Source: Lachnospiraceae bacterium (GTDB lineage Bacteria > Bacillota > Clostridia > Lachnospirales > Lachnospiraceae). Taken from it: a DNA stretch of 64,000 nt. The notes under the pieces were generated by a model. It saw only the letters and a program-made list of their open reading frames with translations. It made no database searches and had not been told where the DNA came from. Below are positions 26,861-34,994 of this stretch, one piece after another (positions within the stretch are counted from its first letter, which is position 1; the number at the start of each line of letters is the position of its first letter). The position numbers and the translations under genes are program-made. The stretch lies in assembly GCA_910575475.1 (NCBI GenBank), contig CAJTGD010000024.1, positions 1 through 64,000 of the forward strand. Reading direction: 5' to 3'.

Positions 26861-27868
26861 ATGATGAAAAGGTTGATTGATCTGCACTGTGATACGATCA
26901 GTGAGCTGCAGAAAAGGGGTGATGAAGAAACCCTGTTAGAAAATCAGTTGTGTGTACATATGGAAGCACTGAAACGTGCCGGAACTATGGTTCAGTTTTT
27001 CGCATGCTTTGCGGATGGAAAGGAATATGAGGACGGGAAGCCTGTCTGGAACGGCAGACACCGGCAGATCGGGCCGGAAGCATGGGACCGGGCATACAAG
27101 GCGGTGCTGGATATGATCCGGCGGATCCGTAAGGAAGAGCAGGAAGGGCTTGTGGTTGTCGAAAGTTATGATGAGATCCTGGAAAATGACAGGCAGCATC
27201 GGATCACCGCGGTTGCCACGGTGGAAGAGGGCGGTGTGTTAAACGAGAAGCAGGAGCGGCTGGAGGAGCTGTACCGGCTGGGAATCCGCCTGATCACGCT
27301 GACATGGAATTATGAGAACTGCCTGGGGTATCCCAACAGCCGGGACGGTGAGGTGATGAACCGGGGATTGAAAGCATTTGGCCTGGAAATAGTGGAGCGG
27401 ATGAATGCGCTGGGTATGCTGGTGGATGTCTCCCACCTGTCGGACGGGGGATTCTGGGACTGCATCCGGGTCAGCAGGGCTCCGATCATAGCATCGCATT
27501 CCAATGCCCGCGCTCTGTGCGGCGTCCCCCGGAATCTGACGGATGATATGCTGAGGGCATTGGCGGAAAAAGGGGGCGCGGCAGGACTGAATTTTTATCC
27601 CGTATTTCTGCGGGAGGAGGTTTCGGAGGTTACGGTACAGGACATTGCCAGACACGCGGCCCATATGATCGCGGCGGCAGGGGAGGATCTGCCTGCCATT
27701 GGAACGGATTTTGACGGGTTTGTGTGCAGGGATGTAACAGGATATATTTCCGGGCCGGGAGAGATGGAGAGAGTCTGGGAAGCCATGAAACAGCAGGGGA
27801 TCACGGAGCGGCAGCTGGATAAGATCTGGTCCGGGAACGCGCTCAGGGTTCTAAAAGAGGTAATCTGA
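26861..27868 (+). CDS. Membrane dipeptidase-family peptidase (M19)
   Basis: The 335-residue protein has the M19 metal-binding pattern: LIDLHCDTIS (His and Asp near the start), the bridging Glu in VATVEEGG, MLVDVSHLS, IASHSNARALCG and GTDFDGF. Renal-type dipeptidases are binuclear zinc enzymes that cleave dipeptides, some with D-residues. It starts at ATG 26861 or 26864, after AAGGAAGCAGGAGG; an upstream in-frame ATG at 26801 would add 20 unlikely residues. No signal peptide is seen, so it is cytoplasmic. A hairpin follows its stop. Confidence 0.92.
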   Translation: MMKRLIDLHCDTISELQKRGDEETLLENQLCVHMEALKRAGTMVQFFACFADGKEYEDGKPVWNGRHRQIGPEAWDRAYKAVLDMIRRIRKEEQEGLVVVESYDEILENDRQHRITAVATVEEGGVLNEKQERLEELYRLGIRLITLTWNYENCLGYPNSRDGEVMNRGLKAFGLEIVERMNALGMLVDVSHLSDGGFWDCIRVSRAPIIASHSNARALCGVPRNLTDDMLRALAEKGGAAGLNFYPVFLREEVSEVTVQDIARHAAHMIAAAGEDLPAIGTDFDGFVCRDVTGYISGPGEMERVWEAMKQQGITERQLDKIWSGNALRVLKEVI

Positions 27869-27879
27869 AATTTCGCCCA

Positions 27880-27943
27880 GCATCAGCATGAAAAATCGGA
27901 TTTAGCAAGTAAACTTGCAAAGCTTGGTTTTTCATACTGATGC
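27880..27943. terminator. Bidirectional hairpin between convergent genes
   Basis: GCATCAG-ATGAAAAA pairs with TTTTTCAT-CTGATGC, with an inner GCAAG/CTTGC stem. The A and T runs inside the stem allow termination of both the dipeptidase and the AraC gene. Confidence 0.65.
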
Positions 27944-27998
27944 CGTTCAAAATAGCTACACATCGTATATGGATTACTTTCAGGTAGCCTGGACGTTT

Positions 27999-28943
27999 TT
28001 ACCGGATTTTATTTCGATATTCCCCGGGAGTCTCATGGAAATATTTCTTAAACAGCCGTGTAAAATTGGTCTCATCCGGAATCCCAACCAGAACCCCAAC
28101 TTTATATGCAGGGATCGAGGTGCTGTATAAAAGCTCTTTGGCCTGTTCCAGACGAAGAACCGTGATGTATTCCTTTGGGGAATAACCGGTTTCTTTTTTG
28201 AATGCGCGGCATAGATAGGATGGGTGAAAACCGCAGAAGGCAGCAAGCTCTTTTAGTGTCAGGGCTTCGGAAAAATGGTTTTCGATGTATTTACAGAGAA
28301 GGCGGATATGGTCTGCGGTTTCATTTTCGACTGCGGACTCTATCCGGTGATCCCAGATCTGGGCAAGGAGTGTCTGTATCCGGATTGAGGTACAAAAATC
28401 ACGGTTCGCCTTCATGGAGCATACGCTGTCCACAATCTCTGAGATCAGGGTATGGCAATGCGCGGGATTGGCAAAATGGAACAGGGGGGAGCCGTCCGCA
28501 AAATAGGTTTGATAAAAAAAGGTGGCATCCCTGCCGTTAAAATGCAGGACAATGTGCTCCCACCGGCCTCCGGCAGTATGGTAGCTATGTTCATCCCGGC
28601 AGTCGATCAGGAAACCGTCCCCTTCACTGAGCAGATAGTCTTTCCCGCGGTATTTGAGCGACCCGCACCCGGCCAAAGTGAAAAGGATCAGGAAGGAATC
28701 GTAGTTCTTTCGATGTGTATAAAATGAAGCGTCCATGTCCATGACCGCATACTGCTGCAGATAGAGGACATGCTCCATAAACAGCGGCGGGACAGGAACG
28801 TGGGGAAGGGAATAGATCCTGCCGTGCAGTAAGAAATCCCCTGCTTTGATATCCTCCTTCTTTCCATCATCGGCATATGTGCTGAGTTTTCTGCTGGAAT
28901 CCTCATCAAAAATATGTTCTTTTAAATGTCTGTACTTTTCCAT
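27999..28943 (-). CDS. AraC-family transcriptional regulator (cupin + double HTH)
   Basis: The 314-residue protein has an N-terminal cupin-like sensor region (RGKDYLLSEGDGFLIDCRD near residues 105-125) and a C-terminal AraC DNA-binding domain (about 215-314) with LKELAAFCGFHPSYLCRAFK and TGYSPKEYI. GGAGGA favours ATG 28943 over the ATG three bases upstream. It is divergent from an alpha-L-rhamnosidase gene, so it probably senses rhamnose or a rhamnoside product and activates the rhamnosidase-transporter unit. Effector assignment is inferred. Confidence 0.9.
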   Translation of the reverse strand: MEKYRHLKEHIFDEDSSRKLSTYADDGKKEDIKAGDFLLHGRIYSLPHVPVPPLFMEHVLYLQQYAVMDMDASFYTHRKNYDSFLILFTLAGCGSLKYRGKDYLLSEGDGFLIDCRDEHSYHTAGGRWEHIVLHFNGRDATFFYQTYFADGSPLFHFANPAHCHTLISEIVDSVCSMKANRDFCTSIRIQTLLAQIWDHRIESAVENETADHIRLLCKYIENHFSEALTLKELAAFCGFHPSYLCRAFKKETGYSPKEYITVLRLEQAKELLYSTSIPAYKVGVLVGIPDETNFTRLFKKYFHETPGEYRNKIR

Positions 28944-29090
28944 CATGGTCCTCCGTCTGTTTTGTAAATATCTTACAGTAAAAAATCCAAAATGTAAAGT
29001 TAATTTTATATGGTATATGGTTAAGAAAGAATATTGAAAACCGCTATATTTGCGTATATTATGTAAAAAAAGAAAGGAGGAAAAATAGAA

Positions 29091-31667
29091 ATGGAAGTCA
29101 AAGAAGTCATAGTTCTTCACCAGGAGAATCCCATCGGGATTGACAGAACCCCCTATTTTTCATGGAAGCTTTCCAGCGGAAAGCAAAATGTGATGCAGGC
29201 CGCATATCAGATCCGTGTGCAGGATTCCTCGGGGCAGGAGATATGGGACAGCGGGAGGGCAGAAAGCAGCCAGGACTCTTATATCCTTTATGAAGGAAAA
29301 GAGCTGAACAGTCGGGAAAGGTATTCTGTCCGGATTGCGGTTTGGGATTGTACCGGGGATCTGGCAGAGGCTTCCAGCAGCTTTGAAACAGGACTGCTCC
29401 ATCCGGATGAAGATTGGAAAGCAGAATGGGTTGCTCCGGACAGGGAAAAGAAGCCCTCTGAGCCTGGATTCGGCAGACAGGAGCCGGCGACATTGTTCCG
29501 GAATATATGGGAAATAAACGGCAGGCCGGTGAAGGCCCGTGTGTATTCGACATGTCATGGGATATACCGGCTCTATGTGAATGGGATAGACTGCACGGAG
29601 GGCCGGATGGCGCCGGAGCATACAGTATACGAAAAGTATCTCTGTTACCAGACGGCAGATGTCACAGAGCTGCTAAAGGCAGGGGAAAACAAGATTGAGA
29701 TGTATGTGGCAGACGGATGGATGCTGGGGCGTCAGTCCCGTGCTGATATTGCGGGGCTGGATGAAAACCATTGTGCGCTGTACCAGCTGGAAATCCTGTT
29801 CGGGGACGGGAGCATCCGGCGGGTCTGTACCGGGGAGGAAACACAGTGGGCACATGGGCCGGTTCAAAGTTCAGACCTCTTTGCGGGGGAATTCTATGAT
29901 GCCAACCAAAGCCCCAGGGTTTGGAACCCCTGCGTACGCAAAAATTTTGGCTATGGGAATCTGAGAGCCCAGTTCGGGGAAACAGTAGAGACGGTGGAGA
30001 TCCTTCCGGCCAAGAGGCTTCTGGTCTCACCGAGAGGAGAACAGTTGATTGATTTCGGGCAGGTTCTGGCCGGAAGAGTCCGGATGCGGGCACACTTTGC
30101 AAAGGGGACAAGAATTACTCTGGAGCACTGTGAGGTTCTGGACCGGGAGGGAAATTTTTTTAACAATATATCCGGGCAAAAGGGGGTAGGGGACGGCGTA
30201 GATCAGAAAGACGTCTATATTGCTTCGGGTCTGGAAGAGGTATACGAACCGCTCTTTACATACCATGGATTCCGATATGTGCGGGTTTCGGGACTGGAGC
30301 ATGTGGATCCGGAGGATTTCTGCGCGGCAGTGCTTTCCTCGGAGAAAAAGAACCTGTGTTGCTTCACTTGTTCAGATGAAAAATTAAATCGCTTGTACGA
30401 GAATACCAGATGGTCCCAGCGCTCGAACATGCTGTCCATACCGACGGACTGCCCACAGCGGGAAAAAGCCGGGTGGGCCGGCGATATTCAGATTTTTGCC
30501 CGGACTGCGCTGCAGAATGCGGATCTGACGGCTTTCTTAAGCAGATGGTTGGAAAATCTCAGCTGTGAGCAGGATCGGGAGGGAAGAGTTCCCATCGTTG
30601 TCCCCTATGACGGGCCGTATCCGAAGCTGGGGGATTCCCTGAACCAGATTTTTGGCACATCTGGAAAGCTGACCTCAGCCGGATGGTCGGACGCCGCCGT
30701 TCTGGTGCCTTACCAAATGTATCAGATCACCGGAAACAAGCGGATCCTGGTGGAGCAGTATGCTTCGATGAAAAAGTGGTGTGACTACGTGATCCGTACC
30801 GCAAAGGAGCATGTAGACCCGGAAAGCAGCATTCCGAGGGAAACACAGGAATATCTGTGGAACAGCGGATTTCACTGGGGAGAATGGCTGATTCCAAGTA
30901 TGGAGATGGCGGAAGACGGAAAGCAGCGTTCCATGCAGACAGGGCCTGCCTATATTGCACCCTTTTTTGGCTGCTTTACCATCACCTGTATGCAGGAGAT
31001 TGCCAGCATCCTTGAAAGGAAGGAGGATGAAGCTTATTACAGGGAGATCGCGGAAAGGATGAAGCAGGCCATTGTGGACGGGATTTTGCTTCGGGATGGG
31101 GAGCCTGCATTTGAATGGATGGGAGCCTATGTGCTGGCGCTGTATCTGAACCTGGTTCCGGAAAACAACAGGGAAGCCTTTGCCGGCAGGCTGGTTTCAA
31201 TGATCGAGGAAAGGGACGGATGTCTGGATACCGGATTCCTGGCGACCCCATATATTCTGGATACCTGCTGCCTGATCGGGAGGCAGGATCTGGCTTACAG
31301 GATCCTGTGGCAGGAAAAGTGCCCTTCCTGGATGTACGAAATCGAAAACGGCGCGACAACCATATGGGAAAGCTGGTTTTCCTATCAGGACGGGAATCCG
31401 CTCTATACCAGCATGAACCATTATGCGTTTGGCTGCGTGGACGACTGGATCTTCAGGAAGATCGGAGGGATCCGTCCGGCCCAGGCTGGCTTTAAGCATA
31501 TTCTGATCCAGCCGGAACCGGATGAGAGGTTAAAGGAAGCTGTGCTTCGCATGGATACCATACACGGGATCGTATCCTGCCGCTGGAAAAAAGGGGAAGG
31601 CGGTACATTTGATATGAAGGTAGAGGTGCCGTGCAATACGACAGCCAGCATTATCCTGCCGGACTAG
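29091..31667 (+). CDS. Alpha-L-rhamnosidase (GH78)
   Basis: The 858-residue protein has the GH78 layout: N-terminal beta-sandwich domains (about 1-330), the (alpha/alpha)6 catalytic barrel (about 370-740) and a C-terminal beta domain. The catalytic-region hallmarks are SIPTDCPQREKAGWAGD and the later ATTIWESW glutamate. There is no signal peptide, so it acts in the cytoplasm on imported rhamnosides, for example from flavonoids or pectin. It follows a divergent AraC gene and precedes a GPH symporter, giving a small rhamnoside uptake-and-cleavage unit. AAAGGAGG precedes the ATG. Confidence 0.93.
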   Translation: MEVKEVIVLHQENPIGIDRTPYFSWKLSSGKQNVMQAAYQIRVQDSSGQEIWDSGRAESSQDSYILYEGKELNSRERYSVRIAVWDCTGDLAEASSSFETGLLHPDEDWKAEWVAPDREKKPSEPGFGRQEPATLFRNIWEINGRPVKARVYSTCHGIYRLYVNGIDCTEGRMAPEHTVYEKYLCYQTADVTELLKAGENKIEMYVADGWMLGRQSRADIAGLDENHCALYQLEILFGDGSIRRVCTGEETQWAHGPVQSSDLFAGEFYDANQSPRVWNPCVRKNFGYGNLRAQFGETVETVEILPAKRLLVSPRGEQLIDFGQVLAGRVRMRAHFAKGTRITLEHCEVLDREGNFFNNISGQKGVGDGVDQKDVYIASGLEEVYEPLFTYHGFRYVRVSGLEHVDPEDFCAAVLSSEKKNLCCFTCSDEKLNRLYENTRWSQRSNMLSIPTDCPQREKAGWAGDIQIFARTALQNADLTAFLSRWLENLSCEQDREGRVPIVVPYDGPYPKLGDSLNQIFGTSGKLTSAGWSDAAVLVPYQMYQITGNKRILVEQYASMKKWCDYVIRTAKEHVDPESSIPRETQEYLWNSGFHWGEWLIPSMEMAEDGKQRSMQTGPAYIAPFFGCFTITCMQEIASILERKEDEAYYREIAERMKQAIVDGILLRDGEPAFEWMGAYVLALYLNLVPENNREAFAGRLVSMIEERDGCLDTGFLATPYILDTCCLIGRQDLAYRILWQEKCPSWMYEIENGATTIWESWFSYQDGNPLYTSMNHYAFGCVDDWIFRKIGGIRPAQAGFKHILIQPEPDERLKEAVLRMDTIHGIVSCRWKKGEGGTFDMKVEVPCNTTASIILPD

Positions 31668-31804
31668 TCAAGGTATGAGGTCGGAAGCGGAACCTATGAA
31701 TATCACCTGGATGGGAAAAGCAGCGGACGGTGAAATGGAAAAAGCCGGAAGCAAAAGAAAAACGGATAACAGAAGTGTATTTGAAAAAAGGAAAAGGTAA
31801 TAGA

Positions 31805-33169
31805 ATGAAGACAAGAGAAAAGAAAAAAGCAAATTGGAGCGACCCGAATACAACGGCAGAAAATGAGATCCTGCCACGGAGGATGAAATGGCTATGGACA
31901 GGGCGCGGGATAGGATATTCTTTAAATGTGGTACTGATCCTGCAGCTCACATATTATTGTACTGACATCCTGGGGATGCCGGCGCCGCTTGTCGGGACGC
32001 TGTTGCTTGCGTCGAAAATATTTGACGGGATTACAGATCTGATCGCCGGAACGATCATTGACAGGACACATTCCCGGTGGGGGAAGGCAAGGCCGTATGA
32101 TATCTTCCTGCCATTTATGTGGATCGGAACTATATTTTTATTTTCCGTTCCAGATTTTGGAATGGTAGGAAAGTCGGTTTACATTTTTATATTATATGCC
32201 CTTGTAAACTCCGTATGTAATACGTTCCTGATGGCGGCAGATCCCATCTTCCTCGGCAGGACGATACGGAAAGAGGAAAACAGGATGTCGCTGACGTCTT
32301 TCCAGGGGGCGTTTATCATGATCTTTTCTATCCTGGCGAATGTGATCCTGCCGCAGCTCATTGGGGGGATTGGTTCCACCAGGGCGGGGTGGACGGTCAT
32401 CGCGCTGGTATTTGCAGTGCCGCTTTCTATCGTGGGTTCTCTGCGGATGATGACGGTGAAGGAAATTCTTACGGATGAGGAGGAAGCAAAAACAGAGGGG
32501 ATTCCGGTCAAAAAAAGCATCCGGCTGATCGGAAAAAATAAGCTGGCAATCCTGCTCTGTATTATGACCATCTTGACAAACACGATCACTGCCATGAATT
32601 CGGCGGTTCAGTCGTACTATTTTAAGTGGATCTTCGGAGACATTTCTCTGGCGTCCCTGATCAGCCTTCCTACTTTTTTGACTCCTGTCGTATTGATCTT
32701 CGCGCCTATGATCACGAGAAAATTTGGCTCTGGGATTCTTCTGAAAGCCGGATTGATCCTCTCCGCGGCAGGCTATGCGCTGCGCTGGCTTTTCGGGGCA
32801 AATCTGGTGACTATCATGGCCGGCACGATACTGACCTCGGTCGGAACGGTTCCGATCAGTATTCTTCTATCCATCTATACGCTGGAATGTATTGATTATG
32901 GCGAGCGTAAAACAGGAGAGCGGGTGGAAGGCATCATTTCCGTCATGATGGGATTTGGAACAAAAGTGGGTTCCGGTATTGGTTCTGCTTTGATTGGATT
33001 TCTGATGGGGATCTCAGGATATGTTGGAAATGAGACGGCTGTTTCACAGACAGAAGGGGCGCTGGGGATGATTAAATTTCTGTTCGGCGGGGCGCCCTTT
33101 ATCCTGGCGGCGGTGATCCTGGTTCTCTCTTTCTTCTTCGTATCGGGGGCAAGTGAAAAAGAGGGATAA
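31805..33169 (+). CDS. GPH-family sugar:cation symporter
   Basis: The 454-residue protein has about 12 membrane segments of the glycoside-pentoside-hexuronide (MelB/XylP) family and its signature IDRTHSRWGKARPY after the second segment. ATG 31805 behind GGAAAAGG gives the usual short cytoplasmic N-terminus; an in-frame ATG at 31730 would add 25 charged residues. It lies 137 bp after the rhamnosidase on the same strand and is likely its transporter. A strong terminator ends the unit. Confidence 0.9.
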   Translation: MKTREKKKANWSDPNTTAENEILPRRMKWLWTGRGIGYSLNVVLILQLTYYCTDILGMPAPLVGTLLLASKIFDGITDLIAGTIIDRTHSRWGKARPYDIFLPFMWIGTIFLFSVPDFGMVGKSVYIFILYALVNSVCNTFLMAADPIFLGRTIRKEENRMSLTSFQGAFIMIFSILANVILPQLIGGIGSTRAGWTVIALVFAVPLSIVGSLRMMTVKEILTDEEEAKTEGIPVKKSIRLIGKNKLAILLCIMTILTNTITAMNSAVQSYYFKWIFGDISLASLISLPTFLTPVVLIFAPMITRKFGSGILLKAGLILSAAGYALRWLFGANLVTIMAGTILTSVGTVPISILLSIYTLECIDYGERKTGERVEGIISVMMGFGTKVGSGIGSALIGFLMGISGYVGNETAVSQTEGALGMIKFLFGGAPFILAAVILVLSFFFVSGASEKEG

Positions 33170-33215
33170 CGCAGGTACGGCATGTGATTTATCTACAGAT
33201 CATTAAAGTTAGTTT

Positions 33216-33266
33216 GGGCCGCCGCATTGGAGAGGAAAAGCTCCGGATGCGGCAGCCCATTTTTTG
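33216..33266. terminator. Strong terminator between GPH gene and argG
   Basis: A long GC-rich stem (GGGC-GCCGCAT-GGAG / CTCC-ATGCGGC-GCCC) is followed by seven T residues. It faces the plus strand, and argG converges from the other side. Confidence 0.88.
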
Positions 33267-33281
33267 TTGAAAACAGAATAT

Positions 33282-34502
33282 TTATTTTTCCAATTCCTGC
33301 ATCTTCATTGCGCGGACCTTCAGCGGAAGTCCGAACAGATTGATAAATCCGTCTGCGTCGTGGTGGTCATACAGGTCGCCGGTGGTAAAGCTTGCAAGGG
33401 ATTCGCTGTATAAGGAATAGGGGGAGGTCTCGCCTGCCTTGATGATGTTGCCCTTGTACAGCTTGAACTTCACTTCTCCGGTCACATATTGCTGTGTCAC
33501 GTCAACGAATGCCTGGATCGCTTCCCGCAGAGGGGTAAACCACTTTCCCTCGTATACGATCTGCGCGAATTTATTTCCCAGATCCTTCTTTGTCTCATAG
33601 GTGGCGCGGTCAAGCACCAGTTCTTCCAGCTGCTGATGTGCTTCCATCAGGATGGTTCCGCCGGGAGTCTCATAGACGCCCCGGGACTTCATGCCTACCA
33701 CACGGTTTTCCACGATATCCACGATTCCGATGCCGTGCTTTCCGCCCAGGGCATTCAGCTCGGTGATGATCTCGGAGACCTTCATTTCTTTTCCGTTCAG
33801 GCTCTTTGGAACACCTGCTTCGAAGGTCATGGTCACATATTCGCCTTCATCCGGAGCCCTTTCCGGGGATACGCCGAGGACAAGCAGGTCATCGTAATTG
33901 GGTTCATTTGCCGGGTCTTCCAGTTCAAGCCCTTCATGGCTGATGTGCCACAGGTTGCGGTCGCGGCTGTAGCTGTGCTTCGCGTCAAAGGGAAGGTCGA
34001 TCCCGTGCTGCCTGCAGTATTCGATCTCGTCTTCCCGGGACTGCATGGTCCATACGTCGGTCATACGCCAGGGAGCGATGATCTTGAGATCCGGAGCCAG
34101 TGCCTTGATCCCCAGCTCAAAACGGATCTGGTCATTTCCCTTGCCGGTGGCGCCGTGGCAGATGGCGGACGCGCTTTCCTTACGAGCGATCTCGACCAGA
34201 CGCTTTGCAATGACCGGGCGGGCCATAGAGGTTCCCAGCAGGTATTTATTTTCGTAAACAGCGCCTGCCTTGACACAGGGCATGATGTACTCGTCGCAGA
34301 ATTCGTCGATGATATTTTCAATATATAATTTGGATGCGCCGGACAGCTTCGCGCGCTCTTCCAGTCCGTCCAGTTCTTCGCCCTGCCCGCAGTCGATGCA
34401 GCAGCAGATGACCTCATAATCGAAGTTTTCCTTTAACCAAGGGATGATCGCGGTGGTGTCAAGACCTCCGGAATACGCCAGTACTACTTTTTCTTTGCTC
34501 AT
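33282..34502 (-). CDS. argG: Argininosuccinate synthase
   Basis: The 406-residue enzyme joins citrulline and aspartate with ATP to give argininosuccinate. It shows the ATP-pyrophosphatase P-loop AYSGGLDTT (9-17), [18 protein letters not shown] and [18 protein letters not shown] precedes the ATG. No argH or other arginine gene is adjacent, so it is transcribed alone. Its leader on the minus strand carries a sigma-A promoter at 34635-34663 and a hairpin at 34560-34593. Confidence 0.97.
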   Translation of the reverse strand: MSKEKVVLAYSGGLDTTAIIPWLKENFDYEVICCCIDCGQGEELDGLEERAKLSGASKLYIENIIDEFCDEYIMPCVKAGAVYENKYLLGTSMARPVIAKRLVEIARKESASAICHGATGKGNDQIRFELGIKALAPDLKIIAPWRMTDVWTMQSREDEIEYCRQHGIDLPFDAKHSYSRDRNLWHISHEGLELEDPANEPNYDDLLVLGVSPERAPDEGEYVTMTFEAGVPKSLNGKEMKVSEIITELNALGGKHGIGIVDIVENRVVGMKSRGVYETPGGTILMEAHQQLEELVLDRATYETKKDLGNKFAQIVYEGKWFTPLREAIQAFVDVTQQYVTGEVKFKLYKGNIIKAGETSPYSLYSESLASFTTGDLYDHHDADGFINLFGLPLKVRAMKMQELEK

Positions 34503-34559
34503 GTTGATTGCCTCCTGATCCTTTTTATCGTTTAAGCGAATTTTGGGCTACATGCCATA

Positions 34560-34593
34560 CTCCGGCCGATCACCACGATTGATTGGCCGGGAG
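34560..34593 (-). promoter_or_regulatory. Hairpin in the argG 5' leader
   Basis: On the minus strand CTCCCGGCCAATCA pairs with TGATCGGCCGGAG about a 7-nt loop. No T-run follows, so this is not a classical terminator. It may stabilise the leader or take part in control of argG. Confidence 0.4.
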
Positions 34594-34634
34594 GATGCAC
34601 ATAAAACCTGTAACAATTTTTGATAACATCCAAT

Positions 34635-34663
34635 ACTATACACCACGAATTATAATTATGCAA
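34635..34663 (-). promoter_or_regulatory. Promoter of argG with a possible ArgR-like site
   Basis: On the minus strand TTGCAT (34658-34663), 17 bp, TATAGT (34635-34640). The spacer TAATTATAATTC is AT-rich and partly palindromic, like half-conserved ARG boxes. The promoter is likely; the ArgR site is speculative. Confidence 0.6.
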
Positions 34664-34799
34664 GAGAAAATGTAATAAAAATGAAAATATACATAATTTG
34701 TGTAAGATGATGAATAAATATACGCCATATACAATAAAAATGCATAAAATAAAACTTCAGACCAGTGAATGAGATTCTAGCTGGAAAGCGTGAAAACGC

Positions 34800-34829
34800 T
34801 TGACATTTTTATCTTGACATGTGTATAAT
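34800..34829 (+). promoter_or_regulatory. Promoter of the TetM-NYN gene
   Basis: TTGACA (34800-34805), 18 bp, TATAAT (34824-34829). Both boxes match consensus exactly. Expected transcript start near 34836, giving a leader of about 160 nt. Confidence 0.85.
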
Positions 34830-34844
34830 GAAAACGCAAAAGAA

Positions 34845-34979
34845 ATGGACGTAGTCCTGCTTAGTGGACGACTCAAAATAGGTGTTTCCCTACCAAGTGG
34901 GACAGAAATAGCCGCTGAAAAGCGGCTATTTTCAAAGGAGATAGAAGATTTAAAATGTATGTATTACAATAAACGATAG
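34845..34979 (+). CDS. Possible 44-codon leader ORF upstream of the TetM-NYN gene
   Basis: An ATG about 9 nt after the predicted transcript start opens a 44-codon frame (MDVVLLSGRLKIGVSLPSG, then TEIAAEKRLF) that ends 15 bp before the main ATG. The terminator-like hairpin lies inside it. No Shine-Dalgarno is visible, so translation is uncertain, although near-leaderless initiation is possible. If translated, stalling or speed of the ribosome could decide whether the hairpin forms. Confidence 0.3.
   Translation: MDVVLLSGRLKIGVSLPSGTEIAAEKRLFSKEIEDLKCMYYNKR
34906..34933 (+). terminator. Terminator-like hairpin in the leader (attenuator candidate)
   Basis: An 11-bp perfect stem (AAATAGCCGCT / AGCGGCTATTT) with a GAAA tetraloop ends in TTTTC, about 70 nt after the predicted start of transcription. 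An upstream TCCC/GGGA hairpin (34888-34903) overlaps it closely. The layout resembles leaders of ribosome-protection resistance genes. Confidence 0.55.
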
Positions 34980-34994
34980 AAAGGGGCATTTTCG

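Noticed and set aside
34836..34994. Leader of the GTPase-nuclease gene as a known metabolite riboswitch
   Set aside because: I could not match it to any riboswitch consensus I know; the terminator-like hairpin and overlapping frame fit translation-linked attenuation better.
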